Assembly: GCF_014205155.1 (NCBI RefSeq) | Contig: NZ_JACHMX010000001.1 | Span: forward strand, 2,604,001 to 2,668,000 | From: Amycolatopsis umgeniensis | GTDB taxonomy: Bacteria; Actinomycetota; Actinomycetes; Mycobacteriales; Pseudonocardiaceae | Direction of reading: 5' to 3' | DNA: 64,000 nucleotides | Shown: positions 1 through 7,966 of the stretch, in pieces | Position numbering within the stretch: the stretch's first letter is position 1 | How the letters are laid out: each line of letters opens with the position of its first letter | The notes under the pieces: model-generated | What the model was told of the DNA's origin: nothing | Database searches by the model: none | What the model saw: only the letters and a program-made list of their open reading frames with translations | Position numbers and translations under genes: made by a program

Positions 1-927
1 CGACGGAACGCCGTAGGTGCTCGAGTCCATCGTGTACCCGGTGTGCTCGCTCATCACCGTGTAGGTCCCGGCGGGGGTGCTGCTCGACGGCTTGCCCATC
101 GAGATCGGCATCTGCTTGACCTCTTGGTCGTTCACCACGACCTTCATCTGGTGCGTGCCGCCGTCCGCGGTCGCGACCAGCTTGTCGCCGACGACCACCT
201 TGGCGGGCTTGTCCTCGCGGCCGAAGGTGTTGTTGCCGAGGTTCTTGCCGTAGATCGCCGCGTTGACCGAGATCTTGGTGCCCGGCTTGAAGTACTCCTT
301 GGGCCGCCACATCACGGTCTTCTCGCCGAACCAGTGGAACGCGCCCTCGGCCTGCGGCTCGGTGACGATCTTCAGCGCCTTCTCGGTCGCCGCCTTGTCC
401 GGCACGTTGCCGGTGAAGCTGAAGATCAAGGGCAGCCCGACGCCGACCGTCTCGCCTTCGACCAGGTTGATCGAGACACCGATCTGCTTGCCCGGCTTGG
501 ACGTGGAGAACGTCGAGGTCGCGGTGACCGGCTTGCCGTCGGTCCCGGTCGCGGCGGCGGTGACGGTGTAGGTCTTGCCGTAGCCGAGCGGTTCGGCCGA
601 CTCCCAGCCCGAACCGTCTTCCTTCGGTTTGCCCGCGACGACCTTGCCGTCGGCGCCCGTCAGCTTGACCTCGCCCACCTTGCCGTCGGCGACGGCGACC
701 GTCACCGGCTCTCCGGGGGCCACGTCCGCCGCACCCTGTGCGGGGGTCAGCGTCATCGCGGCGGGCTTCGGGGCAGGTGCCGCGCTGCTCTGCTGCGAAC
801 CACCGGGAGAACCTCCCGGCGACGGCGTTTCACCCGACGGTGTACTGCTGCACGAGGCGAGTGTGAACCCGGCCACCGCAGCCACCAACGCCACCCGCGA
901 CCGCCCCGTCGCTCCCCAGACCCTCAT
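1..927 (-). CDS. L,D-transpeptidase lipoprotein, C-terminus off the window
   Basis: The reading frame on the minus strand starts at ATG 925-927 and runs off the left edge, so about 309 residues are visible. The N-terminus has a short signal segment and a lipobox ending LASC near residue 26, then a Ser/Pro-rich linker. Next come Ig-like repeats of the type found in mycobacterial LdtMt2, with the stretches GAFHWFGEKTVMWRPKEYF and KPGTKISVNAAIYGK. The start of the YkuD domain is visible (MKVVVNDQEVKQMPISMG, then TPAGTYTVMSEHTGYTMDS). The catalytic SHGC motif would lie outside the window. Such enzymes make 3-3 cross-links in actinobacterial peptidoglycan on the outer face of the membrane. Family assignment is confident; completeness cannot be judged. 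Confidence 0.9.
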   Translation of the reverse strand, partial: MRVWGATGRSRVALVAAVAGFTLASCSSTPSGETPSPGGSPGGSQQSSAAPAPKPAAMTLTPAQGAADVAPGEPVTVAVADGKVGEVKLTGADGKVVAGKPKEDGSGWESAEPLGYGKTYTVTAAATGTDGKPVTATSTFSTSKPGKQIGVSINLVEGETVGVGLPLIFSFTGNVPDKAATEKALKIVTEPQAEGAFHWFGEKTVMWRPKEYFKPGTKISVNAAIYGKNLGNNTFGREDKPAKVVVGDKLVATADGGTHQMKVVVNDQEVKQMPISMGKPSSSTPAGTYTVMSEHTGYTMDSSTYGVPS

Positions 928-1131
928 GCACACCGCCCGTTTCGCGTGGTACCAACCCCAACGTCTGGCTATAGTCTGCCTGACCGGCCGCAACGCCTGC
1001 GGCCGGATGGCCGAATACGTCCCCGCGACGCCCACGGCGGCCTAAGGGGCCCCCCTGAAACGGGCCCCAGCAACCCTGTGTTAATGTTTTCCACGTCGCC
1101 GAGGGGAACACCAAAGCGGCGGAACAAGCAG

Positions 1132-1204
1132 GCGCCATTAGCTCAATTGGCAGAGCAGCTGGCTCTTAACCAGCGGGTTCGGGGTTCGAGTCCCTGATGG
1201 CGCA
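1132..1204 (+). tRNA. tRNA-Lys (anticodon CTT)
   Basis: A complete 73-nt cloverleaf. The acceptor stem pairs GCGCCAT with ATGGCGC, the anticodon loop reads CTCTTAA, and the T-loop is GTTCGAGTC with its stem. No CCA is encoded. The 3' half (1163-1206) recurs at 3900, 9305 and 24900, so this gene is the integration target of the island to its right. It is the only copy with a 5' half and therefore the only functional tRNA here. Confidence 0.97.
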
Positions 1205-1206
1205 CA
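1163..1206 (+). repeat. att core copy 1, inside tRNA-Lys
   Basis: This 44-bp segment, from the anticodon arm to just past the tRNA 3' end, is repeated at 3900-3943 and 9305-9348, and with one mismatch at 24900-24943. It is the left-most attachment site of a tandem array. The tRNA stays intact because the integrated sequence regenerates its 3' end. Confidence 0.85.
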
Positions 1207-1213
1207 ATAAGAA

Positions 1214-1270
1214 AGCAAAGCCCGCCAGCAGATTCCCTGAATTTCAGGGAATCTGCTGGCGGGCTTTGCT
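1214..1270 (+). terminator. tRNA-Lys terminator hairpin
   Basis: A perfect 28-bp inverted repeat with a 1-nt centre begins 10 bases after the tRNA. The arms read AGCAAAGCCCGCCAGC and onwards, and their complement. Diverged versions follow the other att copies (3955-4004 and 24951-25006), and half of one follows 9349. No long U-tract is present, as is usual in high-GC actinobacteria. Confidence 0.8.
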
Positions 1271-1310
1271 CGTATGTGCAGCCTGGATGCAGCCGACGTG
1301 TCGCCCCGAT

Positions 1311-1452
1311 TCAGTGACTGGCCGTCACCAGCCGTGCTCGCGGTGACCCGCTGCGCTGTCGGGGCACCACTACCTTGTTGATCTTGGCTCCGCGCTGGTA
1401 TCCCGCCCGCCGGACGAGGGCCGCCGTCGCATCCGCCCTGCTGCGCCAGGCA
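1311..1452 (-). pseudogene. Tyrosine integrase remnant, C-terminal tail (segment 1)
   Basis: The minus frame encodes SRADATAALVRRAGYQRGAKI before its stop. This matches the tail of the larger integrase remnant at 4063-4500 (SAEATASLVRRAGYEQGQKI). The tail points towards the tRNA att site, the usual arrangement for a site-specific integrase beside attL. The catalytic domain (HxLRH and Tyr motifs) is absent, so it cannot recombine. Nothing else identifiable lies between here and the methyltransferase. Confidence 0.6.
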
Positions 1453-1527
1453 CGGCAGGACACCCCAGGAGCATGATCGTTCTCAGCGATAACCGCTGAA
1501 CCGATGTTCCCCGAGGCTGTTTTCAGC

Positions 1528-2190
1528 CTACCGACCGTTCTTGTGCCGACGGCAGGCAAGCAGGGTGGAGTCGGCGGCGTGGATCGTCGTTCCGCCGCGG
1601 ATCAAGGTCCGCGGCCGTTGTTCGACCGCGAGGACGTCGAAACCGTCCGGCAGGCCGGGCAGCAGGTCCTTGGCGTAGAACATCGCCGCGCGCTGCCCGG
1701 CGGTCAGTGGGGCGGACGACCTCATCGGGGCATGGCCCACGATCAGGAGGTGCCCACCGGGGGCGACGGCGTCGGCGAGCCGGCGGGTCACCTGTGTCAT
1801 CCCGCCGTCCGGCGGCTGCAGGTAGTGGCTGGTGACCAGGTCGTAGGATCGGCCGCCTGCGGTGAAGACACGAGCGTCGATCTGCCACCAGTCGACATGG
1901 TCGGCGCCGCCGTCCTGCTCGGCGTGCCGGGCAGCGCGTGCCAGGCCGACTGCGGAAAAGTCAGCGCCCGTGACAGTCCAGCCCTGCCGGGCCAGCCAGA
2001 TCACATCGCCTCCCTCTCCGCAGCCGACGTCGAGAGCGCTGCCCGGTGTCAGCCCGGCCGCCTCGGCTACGAGCTGCACATTGGGCTGTCCGCTGAAGAC
2101 CTGCTCCTGGCCAGCGTAACGATCGTCCCAGCCGTGCGGCTCGAACATTGCGGCCGTCTCCTCGTCGCTGAGCGGCTGGTGTTCTGTCAT
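1528..2190 (-). CDS. Class I SAM-dependent methyltransferase
   Basis: A 220-residue Rossmann-fold methyltransferase. Motif I is SALDVGCGEGGDVIWLA at residues 51-67, followed by an acidic residue at the end of strand 2 (TVTGADFSAVGLARA) and the DLVTSHYLQ motif. The small size fits cytosolic methylation of a small molecule; the substrate cannot be read. A good ribosome site (AGGGAAGG) precedes the ATG at 2188-2190. It lies 96 nt downstream of the thioredoxin-reductase-like gene on the same strand, so the two probably form an operon. This pairing recurs in actinobacteria and suggests redox or thiol chemistry, but that is inference. Confidence 0.9.
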   Translation of the reverse strand: MTEHQPLSDEETAAMFEPHGWDDRYAGQEQVFSGQPNVQLVAEAAGLTPGSALDVGCGEGGDVIWLARQGWTVTGADFSAVGLARAARHAEQDGGADHVDWWQIDARVFTAGGRSYDLVTSHYLQPPDGGMTQVTRRLADAVAPGGHLLIVGHAPMRSSAPLTAGQRAAMFYAKDLLPGLPDGFDVLAVEQRPRTLIRGGTTIHAADSTLLACRRHKNGR

Positions 2191-2286
2191 CTCAAACGCC
2201 TTCCCTTACCTGTGGCCGGGCGAGTGTCAGGACTTCACCTCGTGTCGGCGCTCATCGAACTTCCGCACGCTGGACTCACGAGAAGT

Positions 2287-3246
2287 TCAGAGCGTGGCGG
2301 GATGTGCCGCGACGGCGTGGTGCACGTCCTCGGTGACCAGGTCGATGTTCATCATTGCCCCGGTCAGCCCACCCTGTGCGGCAGCATCGATGACCTGCGC
2401 CCGGTGTCCTCGCACGTTGCCTGCCGCCCACACCCCGGGAACAGAGGTCGCACCCGTCTGGGGGTCGGCGGGCAGGGTCTCGCCGATGAGCTGGCCGTCC
2501 ATGTCCTTGACCTCGGCCGTCAGGCCCAGGTCTGCAAGCAGAGTGTCGACTTTGGCCACCGACACGGGGAAGACGACGGCAGCCTGGACTTCGGTCACGC
2601 TGCCACCGACCCGGACGCCGCTGAGTGCGTCGTCGGTAACCTCGACGCCGGTGACCCGGCCGGGCACCACATTGATCTGGCGCGCGGCGAGCTCGGCGCG
2701 TTGCGGCGCGGTCAGTTCCACGGACTCGTTGGTGAACAGGGTGACCTTCTCGCTCCACTGACGCCACAGCTGCGCCTGGTGGAGTGAGGCGACGCCGCTG
2801 GCGATCAGCCCGATTGCCTTGTCTCGAACCTCGTAGCCGTGGCAGTAGGCACAGTGCAGCACGTCCACGCCCCAGCGGTCGGCGACGCCGGGAATGTCGG
2901 GCAGCTCGTCGACGACACCAGTGGCCACCAATACCCGCCTTGCGTCAACAGTGCTCTCGTCGGCAAGGGTGACCCGCAGGGCATCCTCGCTGACACGCGC
3001 CACGCCGATCACGGTGTTGTCGCGGACGGTGCCGCCGTACTGCTCGACCTCCGATCGGCCGATGGCCAGCAATTCGTGCGGATCGACACCTTCGCGTCCG
3101 AGATAGCTGTGGACCTGGGTGGCAGGCGCGTTGCGGGGCGTGCCCGCGTCGATGACCAGTACGTCACGCCGGGCACGGCCCAACGTCACAGCCGCCGCCA
3201 GGCCCGCTGGTCCACCACCGATGACGACTACGTCGTGAGTGCTCAT
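2287..3246 (-). CDS. Thioredoxin-reductase-like FAD/NAD(P) oxidoreductase
   Basis: A 319-residue flavoprotein. The N-terminal FAD Rossmann motif is VVVIGGGPAGLAAAV (residues 6-20), and the redox pair is C132-A-Y-C135 in HCAYCHGYE. The C-terminal FAD motif is GVWAAGNVRG. The second dinucleotide site (GLIASGVASLHQA) departs from the usual GxGxxG/A, so NADPH use is uncertain. It resembles the thioredoxin-reductase-like group that includes dithiol oxidases of natural-product pathways as well as true TrxB. No thioredoxin gene is adjacent. It is first in a probable operon with the methyltransferase at 1528-2190. Confidence 0.9.
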   Translation of the reverse strand: MSTHDVVVIGGGPAGLAAAVTLGRARRDVLVIDAGTPRNAPATQVHSYLGREGVDPHELLAIGRSEVEQYGGTVRDNTVIGVARVSEDALRVTLADESTVDARRVLVATGVVDELPDIPGVADRWGVDVLHCAYCHGYEVRDKAIGLIASGVASLHQAQLWRQWSEKVTLFTNESVELTAPQRAELAARQINVVPGRVTGVEVTDDALSGVRVGGSVTEVQAAVVFPVSVAKVDTLLADLGLTAEVKDMDGQLIGETLPADPQTGATSVPGVWAAGNVRGHRAQVIDAAAQGGLTGAMMNIDLVTEDVHHAVAAHPATL

Positions 3247-3743
3247 GCGAGCAACGGTGCAGCGGCCAGTTCCTTACCCGCAACTTGCCTTGCCGAAACG
3301 GCAAAGTGGAGGCCCCAGCAAGTGCTGCAGGCGATCACTGGGGCAATCACGGGACTCGACCACGCCCGCACGATCGGGACGCCCATGGCGACGATCAGCG
3401 GGCGCACACGAAGCTCTCGGCGCTGCCGAGATCCACGGCTTGACATTTCGGGCCAGAGGGACATTCCGCACGGGCAGCACGGCGATCACCACGGCCCGGT
3501 GCGATCACGCCCGCGAGCATCGACCTTCGGCGAACCCTGGTAGAACTGCCGAACAGCGTGCTGTACGACCATGATCAATCTCAGCGCCGACGGCTGTACC
3601 TATCTATGTTCCCCAAGGCCGCAATCGAAGCAGGACGTACTCAACTGCCGCTGACCGGCAGTTCGGTCCGGCGGACGAGCGCCAACTGGCGTGGCACGTT
3701 GACCCTGTACGTCGCCGGGCACATTCGCAAAGACGCCGACCAA
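3247..3743. other. Non-coding stretch upstream of the flavoprotein gene
   Basis: About 500 bases between the flavoprotein start and the att arm hold no open frame I can support. It contains a candidate operator (3290-3304). The rest looks like degraded sequence. Confidence 0.5.
3290..3304. promoter_or_regulatory. Inverted repeat upstream of the flavoprotein operon
   Basis: TTGCCG-AAA-CGGCAA, a 6-bp perfect dyad about 45 bp upstream of the divergently read ATG at 3246. The position fits a repressor or activator operator for the flavoprotein/methyltransferase operon. No regulator gene lies next to it. Confidence 0.35.
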
Positions 3744-3943
3744 GCGATAGAACCCGGCATCTGCGAGCCCGAGACGCGCCCGAGAGGTCCGAAGCAGTCC
3801 GACACCAGGCGTCAACTCCGACACAGCGACTGCCCCGCAACCAGTCGAAAAGGTCTTGTCCGGCATCACTCGGCACCATCCGACACGCCCAGGTGCCGAC
3901 TCTTAACCAGCGGGTTCGGGGTTCGAGTCCCTGATGGCGCACA
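3744..3943 (+). repeat. att copy 2 with upstream arm
   Basis: The 44-bp tRNA-Lys 3' core at 3900-3943 is preceded by about 150 bp closely related to the sequences before 9305 and 24900. The arm contains several CCGACA-type repeats (TCCGACACCAGGCG, CTCCGACACAGCG, CATCCGACACGCCC), which look like integrase arm-binding sites. It is the right end of segment 1 and the left end of segment 2. Only the tRNA 3' half is present. Confidence 0.8.
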
Positions 3944-3954
3944 GTAGTGAATCG

Positions 3955-4004
3955 AAGCCCACCGACGATTTCCCCGTCATTTCAGGGGTGTCGTCGGTGG
4001 GCTT
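3955..4004 (+). terminator. Terminator-like hairpin after att copy 2
   Basis: AAGCCCACCGACGA pairs with TCGTCGGTGGGCTT across an inner CCCC/GGGG stem. It is a diverged copy of the tRNA-Lys terminator and sits in the same position relative to the att core. Confidence 0.65.
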
Positions 4005-4062
4005 TGTTGATGTGTAAGCCCGAGGTGAGGCCACCGTGAGCCCCGCCAAGGGCCCTCCACGA

Positions 4063-4500
4063 TGAATGAGGCGCGGACCTCGTCCGCCGCCCTGACCTCG
4101 TTGTTGTCGACCACGAGTGGCGCGCGACCTGCGGATTTTCTGACCCTGTTCGTAGCCGGCCCGACGAACCAGGCTCGCGGTCGCTTCGGCGCTCGCATGG
4201 GCGAGGGACGGGAGCACGCTGGTGTAGGTGTCGGCCGTCAGGACGATGCTGGCGTGGCCCAGCAGCGCCTGCACCGTCTTCAGGTCGTTCCCCGCGGCCA
4301 GCGACAACGTCGCCGCGCCATGACGGAGGTCGTGGAACGTACCAGCGGCAGCCCAGACTCGGTGACCAACCGTCTGAACGCTGGATCTTCGCGCATGAGA
4401 ATGGGCACCAGTGGAGCCCGCGTTACGTATGGACCGGCTTCGCGAACTCGGGAACACAGCGAAGACGTCCAAACCATCCCCGGTGTCGGCCGCATCGCGC
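4063..4500 (-). pseudogene. Tyrosine recombinase (integrase), frameshifted C-terminal half
   Basis: One minus frame encodes the C-terminal catalytic region: FHDLRHGAATLSLAAG, then LLGHASIVLTADTYTSVLP. These supply the HxLRH box, the GH motif and the catalytic Tyr. The residues that should precede it (REDPAFRRLVTESGLPLVR) lie in a different frame, so a frameshift near 4335-4340 breaks the gene. The N-terminal arm-binding and core-binding domains are missing. Its C-terminus faces att copy 2, as expected for the integrase of segment 2. It resembles integrases of actinomycete integrative elements and is inactive as it stands. Confidence 0.8.
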
Positions 4501-4565
4501 ACTGTCACGATGACCAGGACATCGCGTTCGGCCTCTACGAGCCGGCGACCTAGGGCTGAGGATGA

Positions 4566-4985
4566 CCGTGTAACACACTCAGAGGCGTCGAGGAGCGCGA
4601 AGCGAACATCCGCACTGGATGGGTCTACGTGATCTCCAATGTCGGATCCTTCGGCGACAGCGTCGTCAAGGTCGGATTGACCCGGCGGCTCGACCCACTC
4701 GAACGCGTTCGCGAACGCGGCGACGCCTCGGTTCCATTCAGGTTCGACGTCCACGCCAAGATTTTCGACGCCGATGCCGTGAGCCTGGAGACGCGATTAC
4801 ACCAGCACCTCGCCGACCGGCGCGTCAACCGGGTCAATCTCAGGCGCGAGTTCTTCTACGCCACTCCAGCCGAGATCCTCACGATCCTCGAAGACATGGG
4901 CCTGAAGGACAATCTCCTCGACTACGTCGAAGAGCCGGAAGCACAGGAATGGCGCTCCAGCCAGCAGTTGGCCCACGGCACATAA
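4566..4985 (+). pseudogene. Truncated DUF4041-type protein, T5orf172/GIY-YIG domain only
   Basis: After an in-frame stop at 4563-4565 the frame reads EREANIRTGWVYVISNVGSF, then VVKVGLTRRLDPLERVRERG, SVPFRFDVHAKIF and VNRVNLRREFF. This is the C-terminal GIY-YIG-like (T5orf172) half of DUF4041-type proteins, whose long N-terminal coiled region is absent. A GTG at 4629 could start a 118-residue product, but it would begin inside the first strand of the domain. Truncation therefore seems more likely than a stand-alone gene. The family is found on phages and mobile islands. It ends 40 bp before the SIR2-like gene. Confidence 0.75.
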
Positions 4986-5025
4986 GCCTGGACAATCGCT
5001 GCAGAAACGGATTTGAGGTGGACCA

Positions 5026-6087
5026 GTGGACCTCATGGACTACGACGGGGCCATCGCCTGGCTGAGCGAACCGACAAACTCCAAGGGCAGAGCGTCGCCT
5101 ATCCGACTGATACTGGGAAACGGGTTCAGCATCGCCTTCGACCCCGCCAGGTTCTCATACTCGGCTTTGCGATCCCATGCCGAGGCGCAAGGCATGCTCA
5201 GCGCTACTGCCCAGCACCTCTTCCAGAAGTTGGACACTCAGGACTTCGAGATTGTCATCAAGACGCTCGAGGACGCCGCTATCGGGCTCTACGCGCTCGA
5301 TGCAACGAAGTACTCGGCGGAAGCCGCGACACTTGACGAGGAAGCCTCGAAGCTCGAGGATGCCCTGGCTCACATCCTCGCGGCGCTTCACCCTGGACGG
5401 CCGTACGAGATCGACGCCGAAGTCTACTTACGAGTCCGCAGGTTCCTGGAAAAGTTCGACCGCATCTACACCGCGAACTACGACCTCTTGCTCTACTGGA
5501 CTTTCATGCAAGACTTTCCCGAGGAAAACCTGCAGGCAAGGCAGGCGGACGACGGCTTTCGAGATCCCGGGGAGGCTACCGACTACGTCGTGTGGAACCA
5601 CCTGGATCCCCATTCACAGACCATATTTTACCTCCACGGAGCCCTTCACCTGTACCGCAGCGAGGGTGGTTTGAAGAAGCTGACGTGGCGCCGGACCAAC
5701 GAACCGCTGATCGACCAGATCCGCGCTCAGCTCGAAGCGGACTCATTCCCTCTATACGTGGCAGAAGGGACGAGCAGCGAGAAGCTGGCCCGTATCGGCA
5801 CCAGTGACTACCTCGGTCGCGCACTTCGGTCACTCGCAGCGATCAGCGGCGGTTTGCTGTCGTATGGGATGTCGTTCAGCAAGAACGACGCACACATCAT
5901 GGACGCCATCGTCCACTCGAAGATCACCCGACTGGTCATATCCCTCTTCGGCGACGTCGCCACGCCGTCAAACCAAGCAACGATTACGGCCGTACAGGAC
6001 ATGCAATCACGTCGAGCGACGTCGTACGCGAAGGTCGGCTTGGAGATCGCCTTCTTCGACGCACAATCCGTCCGACTGTGGAACTGA
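5026..6087 (+). CDS. SIR2-like (DUF4917-type) protein, putative NADase defence effector
   Basis: 353 residues starting at GTG 5026, with GAGGTGG just upstream. The SIR2-fold signature is visible: LILGNGFSIAF (GNGFS, residues 31-35), IYTANYDLLLYW (NYD, 151-153), IFYLHGALHLY (LHG, 203-205) and SYGMSFSKNDAHI near the C-terminus. The spacing matches DUF4917-family proteins. Related SIR2-like proteins in anti-phage systems deplete NAD+ to abort infection; that role here is inference from family and context. Neighbours are a truncated GIY-YIG gene and an unknown cargo gene on a tRNA-Lys island. There is no membrane segment, so the product is cytosolic. Confidence 0.8.
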   Translation: MDLMDYDGAIAWLSEPTNSKGRASPIRLILGNGFSIAFDPARFSYSALRSHAEAQGMLSATAQHLFQKLDTQDFEIVIKTLEDAAIGLYALDATKYSAEAATLDEEASKLEDALAHILAALHPGRPYEIDAEVYLRVRRFLEKFDRIYTANYDLLLYWTFMQDFPEENLQARQADDGFRDPGEATDYVVWNHLDPHSQTIFYLHGALHLYRSEGGLKKLTWRRTNEPLIDQIRAQLEADSFPLYVAEGTSSEKLARIGTSDYLGRALRSLAAISGGLLSYGMSFSKNDAHIMDAIVHSKITRLVISLFGDVATPSNQATITAVQDMQSRRATSYAKVGLEIAFFDAQSVRLWN

Positions 6088-6312
6088 GCTGCTGTCCTAC
6101 AAGGGACTCACTCGGGCCGGTAGCACCGCTGGGCCGAACGAGTGGCGTGGAAGACAGCCGAGCGAACGGTTTCCGCTGTTCACCGGACAAGGCATACGCA
6201 GCGTCAACCGCCCTGCGCGGATCGTCATCCTTCAGGCGGCAGACAAACTCCGGGAAATCCGGTGAGTTGGAAGGCGGTGCATCACGGCGGACGCACGAGG
6301 GGACGGAAAACC

Positions 6313-7722
6313 ATGAAGCTCAGAGACGCGTTGGAGAAGCTCTTGCAGAGCTCTCATGTGGCGATTCACTCCACCGCAGAGCTGTCCGGAGCCGTAGCCC
6401 GCTACATCGCGAAACAAGACGAGAAGCGTTCCAAAGACGAAAAACCGGAGGTGCTGCGCAAGCCTGAAATCGGGCCCGTCCTTCCGGCCGAACACCGAAG
6501 CGGCTTCACGATCACGCCGTGGGAGTTGCTGCAGACGTTCGGCCGTGCGACCACGCTGTCCGGGCAGAACCCATCGCGCGGCCTCTCACAGCATTGGAAC
6601 TGCTTGCGCTACCTCACCACGCTGGAAGACCATGGTGGCCGGATGGCACTCTCACCCGATGGACATGACCCAAGGTATCACCGTAAGGGCGTGCAAGCGC
6701 AGGAACTCGGTGCAGCGTTCGCGCTGACTGCGGCGCGAGAGATCTTGCAGCGAAGGCATCCTGGGTACCGTTTCGAGCCCGTCGACGTGGACCTCGCACT
6801 CGACGCAGGCTGGGCACTGCGGGGTCAAGGTGCGGAGGCGAAGGGCACACGACGGAGCAGACCTGGGCATTTTCTCGTTGGCAGGAAGGCCGGTGAGCCC
6901 TTGCGCATCGCGCTGGTCGACGGACGCGGATCACACGGTCAGCCCAGTGCGCAGCACAGTCAGCTGATGGCCTCGGCCGAGAGGGTCCAAGTGATCGCAC
7001 TCGGCGATGGGCGCGGCAGTGCCGATCCGCTGCCGAGCCTGCTGATGTCGACGGCTTTCGTCGCGGAAGGCGGGATCGAGATACGCCTGCTTGATCCCGT
7101 GGGCGGCGGTGTACTCGCCGAACCAGGCAAGTCCTCTCCCGACCCGTACGGCCCAGTGCAGGAAGAGAACTTCTTCCCGGATATCCAGACCGTCGACGCA
7201 CAGGGCCAGACCTCGAGTCGTCCCGGTTTCCACATCACATCGGACAGGTTCGAGTGGTTCTCCCGGGTGCTGGTCCGCGCGAGCGCTGCAGCGCTCCTGA
7301 CTTTCGTCGGCGATCGCGACAACGCGTACAAGTACCTGACCGCGCGGCAGCAACGGCGACTGGGCGCCGATCATTCTCCGCAGGCGGTCAACGCGGAATG
7401 TGACGTCCGCGTCGAACTCGGCGGGATCGTATTCGTCGGAACCGACCACGTCTTCCGGTTCGCACGTGAGCGAGTCGAGGTCTTCTCGGCGATGCCGAAA
7501 GAACTGCACGAGATCCTCAAGACGGGTGACGGCGCCCGGGCCTACGCGGAGAAGATGCCGGAGGTGGTCGCCGAGTGCAGGAGGCGCTGGGCGGCGGTAC
7601 AGCGGGACTGGACGGGAGTCATAACCATGGATGGCGATGGAGCGGTCATGGCGCTCCGCATATTGGAAAGCGAAGGGCGAGCGCTCGAAGCGATCCCCGA
7701 ACCGCAGGAAGGACCCGTATAA
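6313..7722 (+). CDS. Hypothetical protein, 469 aa, island cargo
   Basis: The start at 6313 is chosen because GAGGGGA lies about 10 nt upstream; the open frame extends further 5' but with atypical residues. I do not recognise the family. The N-terminus (MKLRDALEKLLQSSHVAI) looks helical. A central part carries VDLALDAGWALRGQG, then EAKGTRRSRPGHFLV and LRIALVDGRGSHG, a D-and-E-x-K arrangement that could be nuclease-like but is not diagnostic. A later block reads ECDVRVELGGIVFVGTDHVFRFARERVEVF. There is no signal peptide or membrane segment. It follows the SIR2-like gene by 225 bp and may act with it or be independent cargo. Confidence 0.75.
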   Translation: MKLRDALEKLLQSSHVAIHSTAELSGAVARYIAKQDEKRSKDEKPEVLRKPEIGPVLPAEHRSGFTITPWELLQTFGRATTLSGQNPSRGLSQHWNCLRYLTTLEDHGGRMALSPDGHDPRYHRKGVQAQELGAAFALTAAREILQRRHPGYRFEPVDVDLALDAGWALRGQGAEAKGTRRSRPGHFLVGRKAGEPLRIALVDGRGSHGQPSAQHSQLMASAERVQVIALGDGRGSADPLPSLLMSTAFVAEGGIEIRLLDPVGGGVLAEPGKSSPDPYGPVQEENFFPDIQTVDAQGQTSSRPGFHITSDRFEWFSRVLVRASAAALLTFVGDRDNAYKYLTARQQRRLGADHSPQAVNAECDVRVELGGIVFVGTDHVFRFARERVEVFSAMPKELHEILKTGDGARAYAEKMPEVVAECRRRWAAVQRDWTGVITMDGDGAVMALRILESEGRALEAIPEPQEGPV

Positions 7723-7727
7723 AGCGC

Positions 7728-7850
7728 TCAGGCCACCTCGCGGGAGTGGAGACGCTTGACCAGTGTCACTGCTAATTCGTAGATCTCGCCCTTGGCGGCC
7801 TTCTCCACCAGCGAAGCAGGCGGCTCGAAGTGGTCGCCGCAGTTGCCCGC
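7728..7850 (-). pseudogene. Possible 3' remnant of an unidentified gene
   Basis: The minus frame ending at TGA 7728-7730 reads PPASLVEKAAKGEIYELAVT, then LVKRLHSREVA. Its codon use and composition look like the end of a real protein. No start and no family can be assigned. It lies tail-to-tail with the 469-residue gene. Confidence 0.25.
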
Positions 7851-7966
7851 GCCTACTTCAGATCACCAGTCGTCGCAGCGCTGCTCGCCAATCCAGCTCA
7901 CATAAGTGACCTCACCGCAGCAGCGCCTCAGCGTGCGCTCACAGCGACCGATGAGAGGAAAGCCCC

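Noticed and set aside
3900..3943. Second, third and fourth tRNA-Lys genes (3900, 9305, 24900)
   Set aside because: Only the anticodon arm onwards is present; the acceptor 5' strand and D-arm are missing, so these are att duplications rather than tRNA genes.
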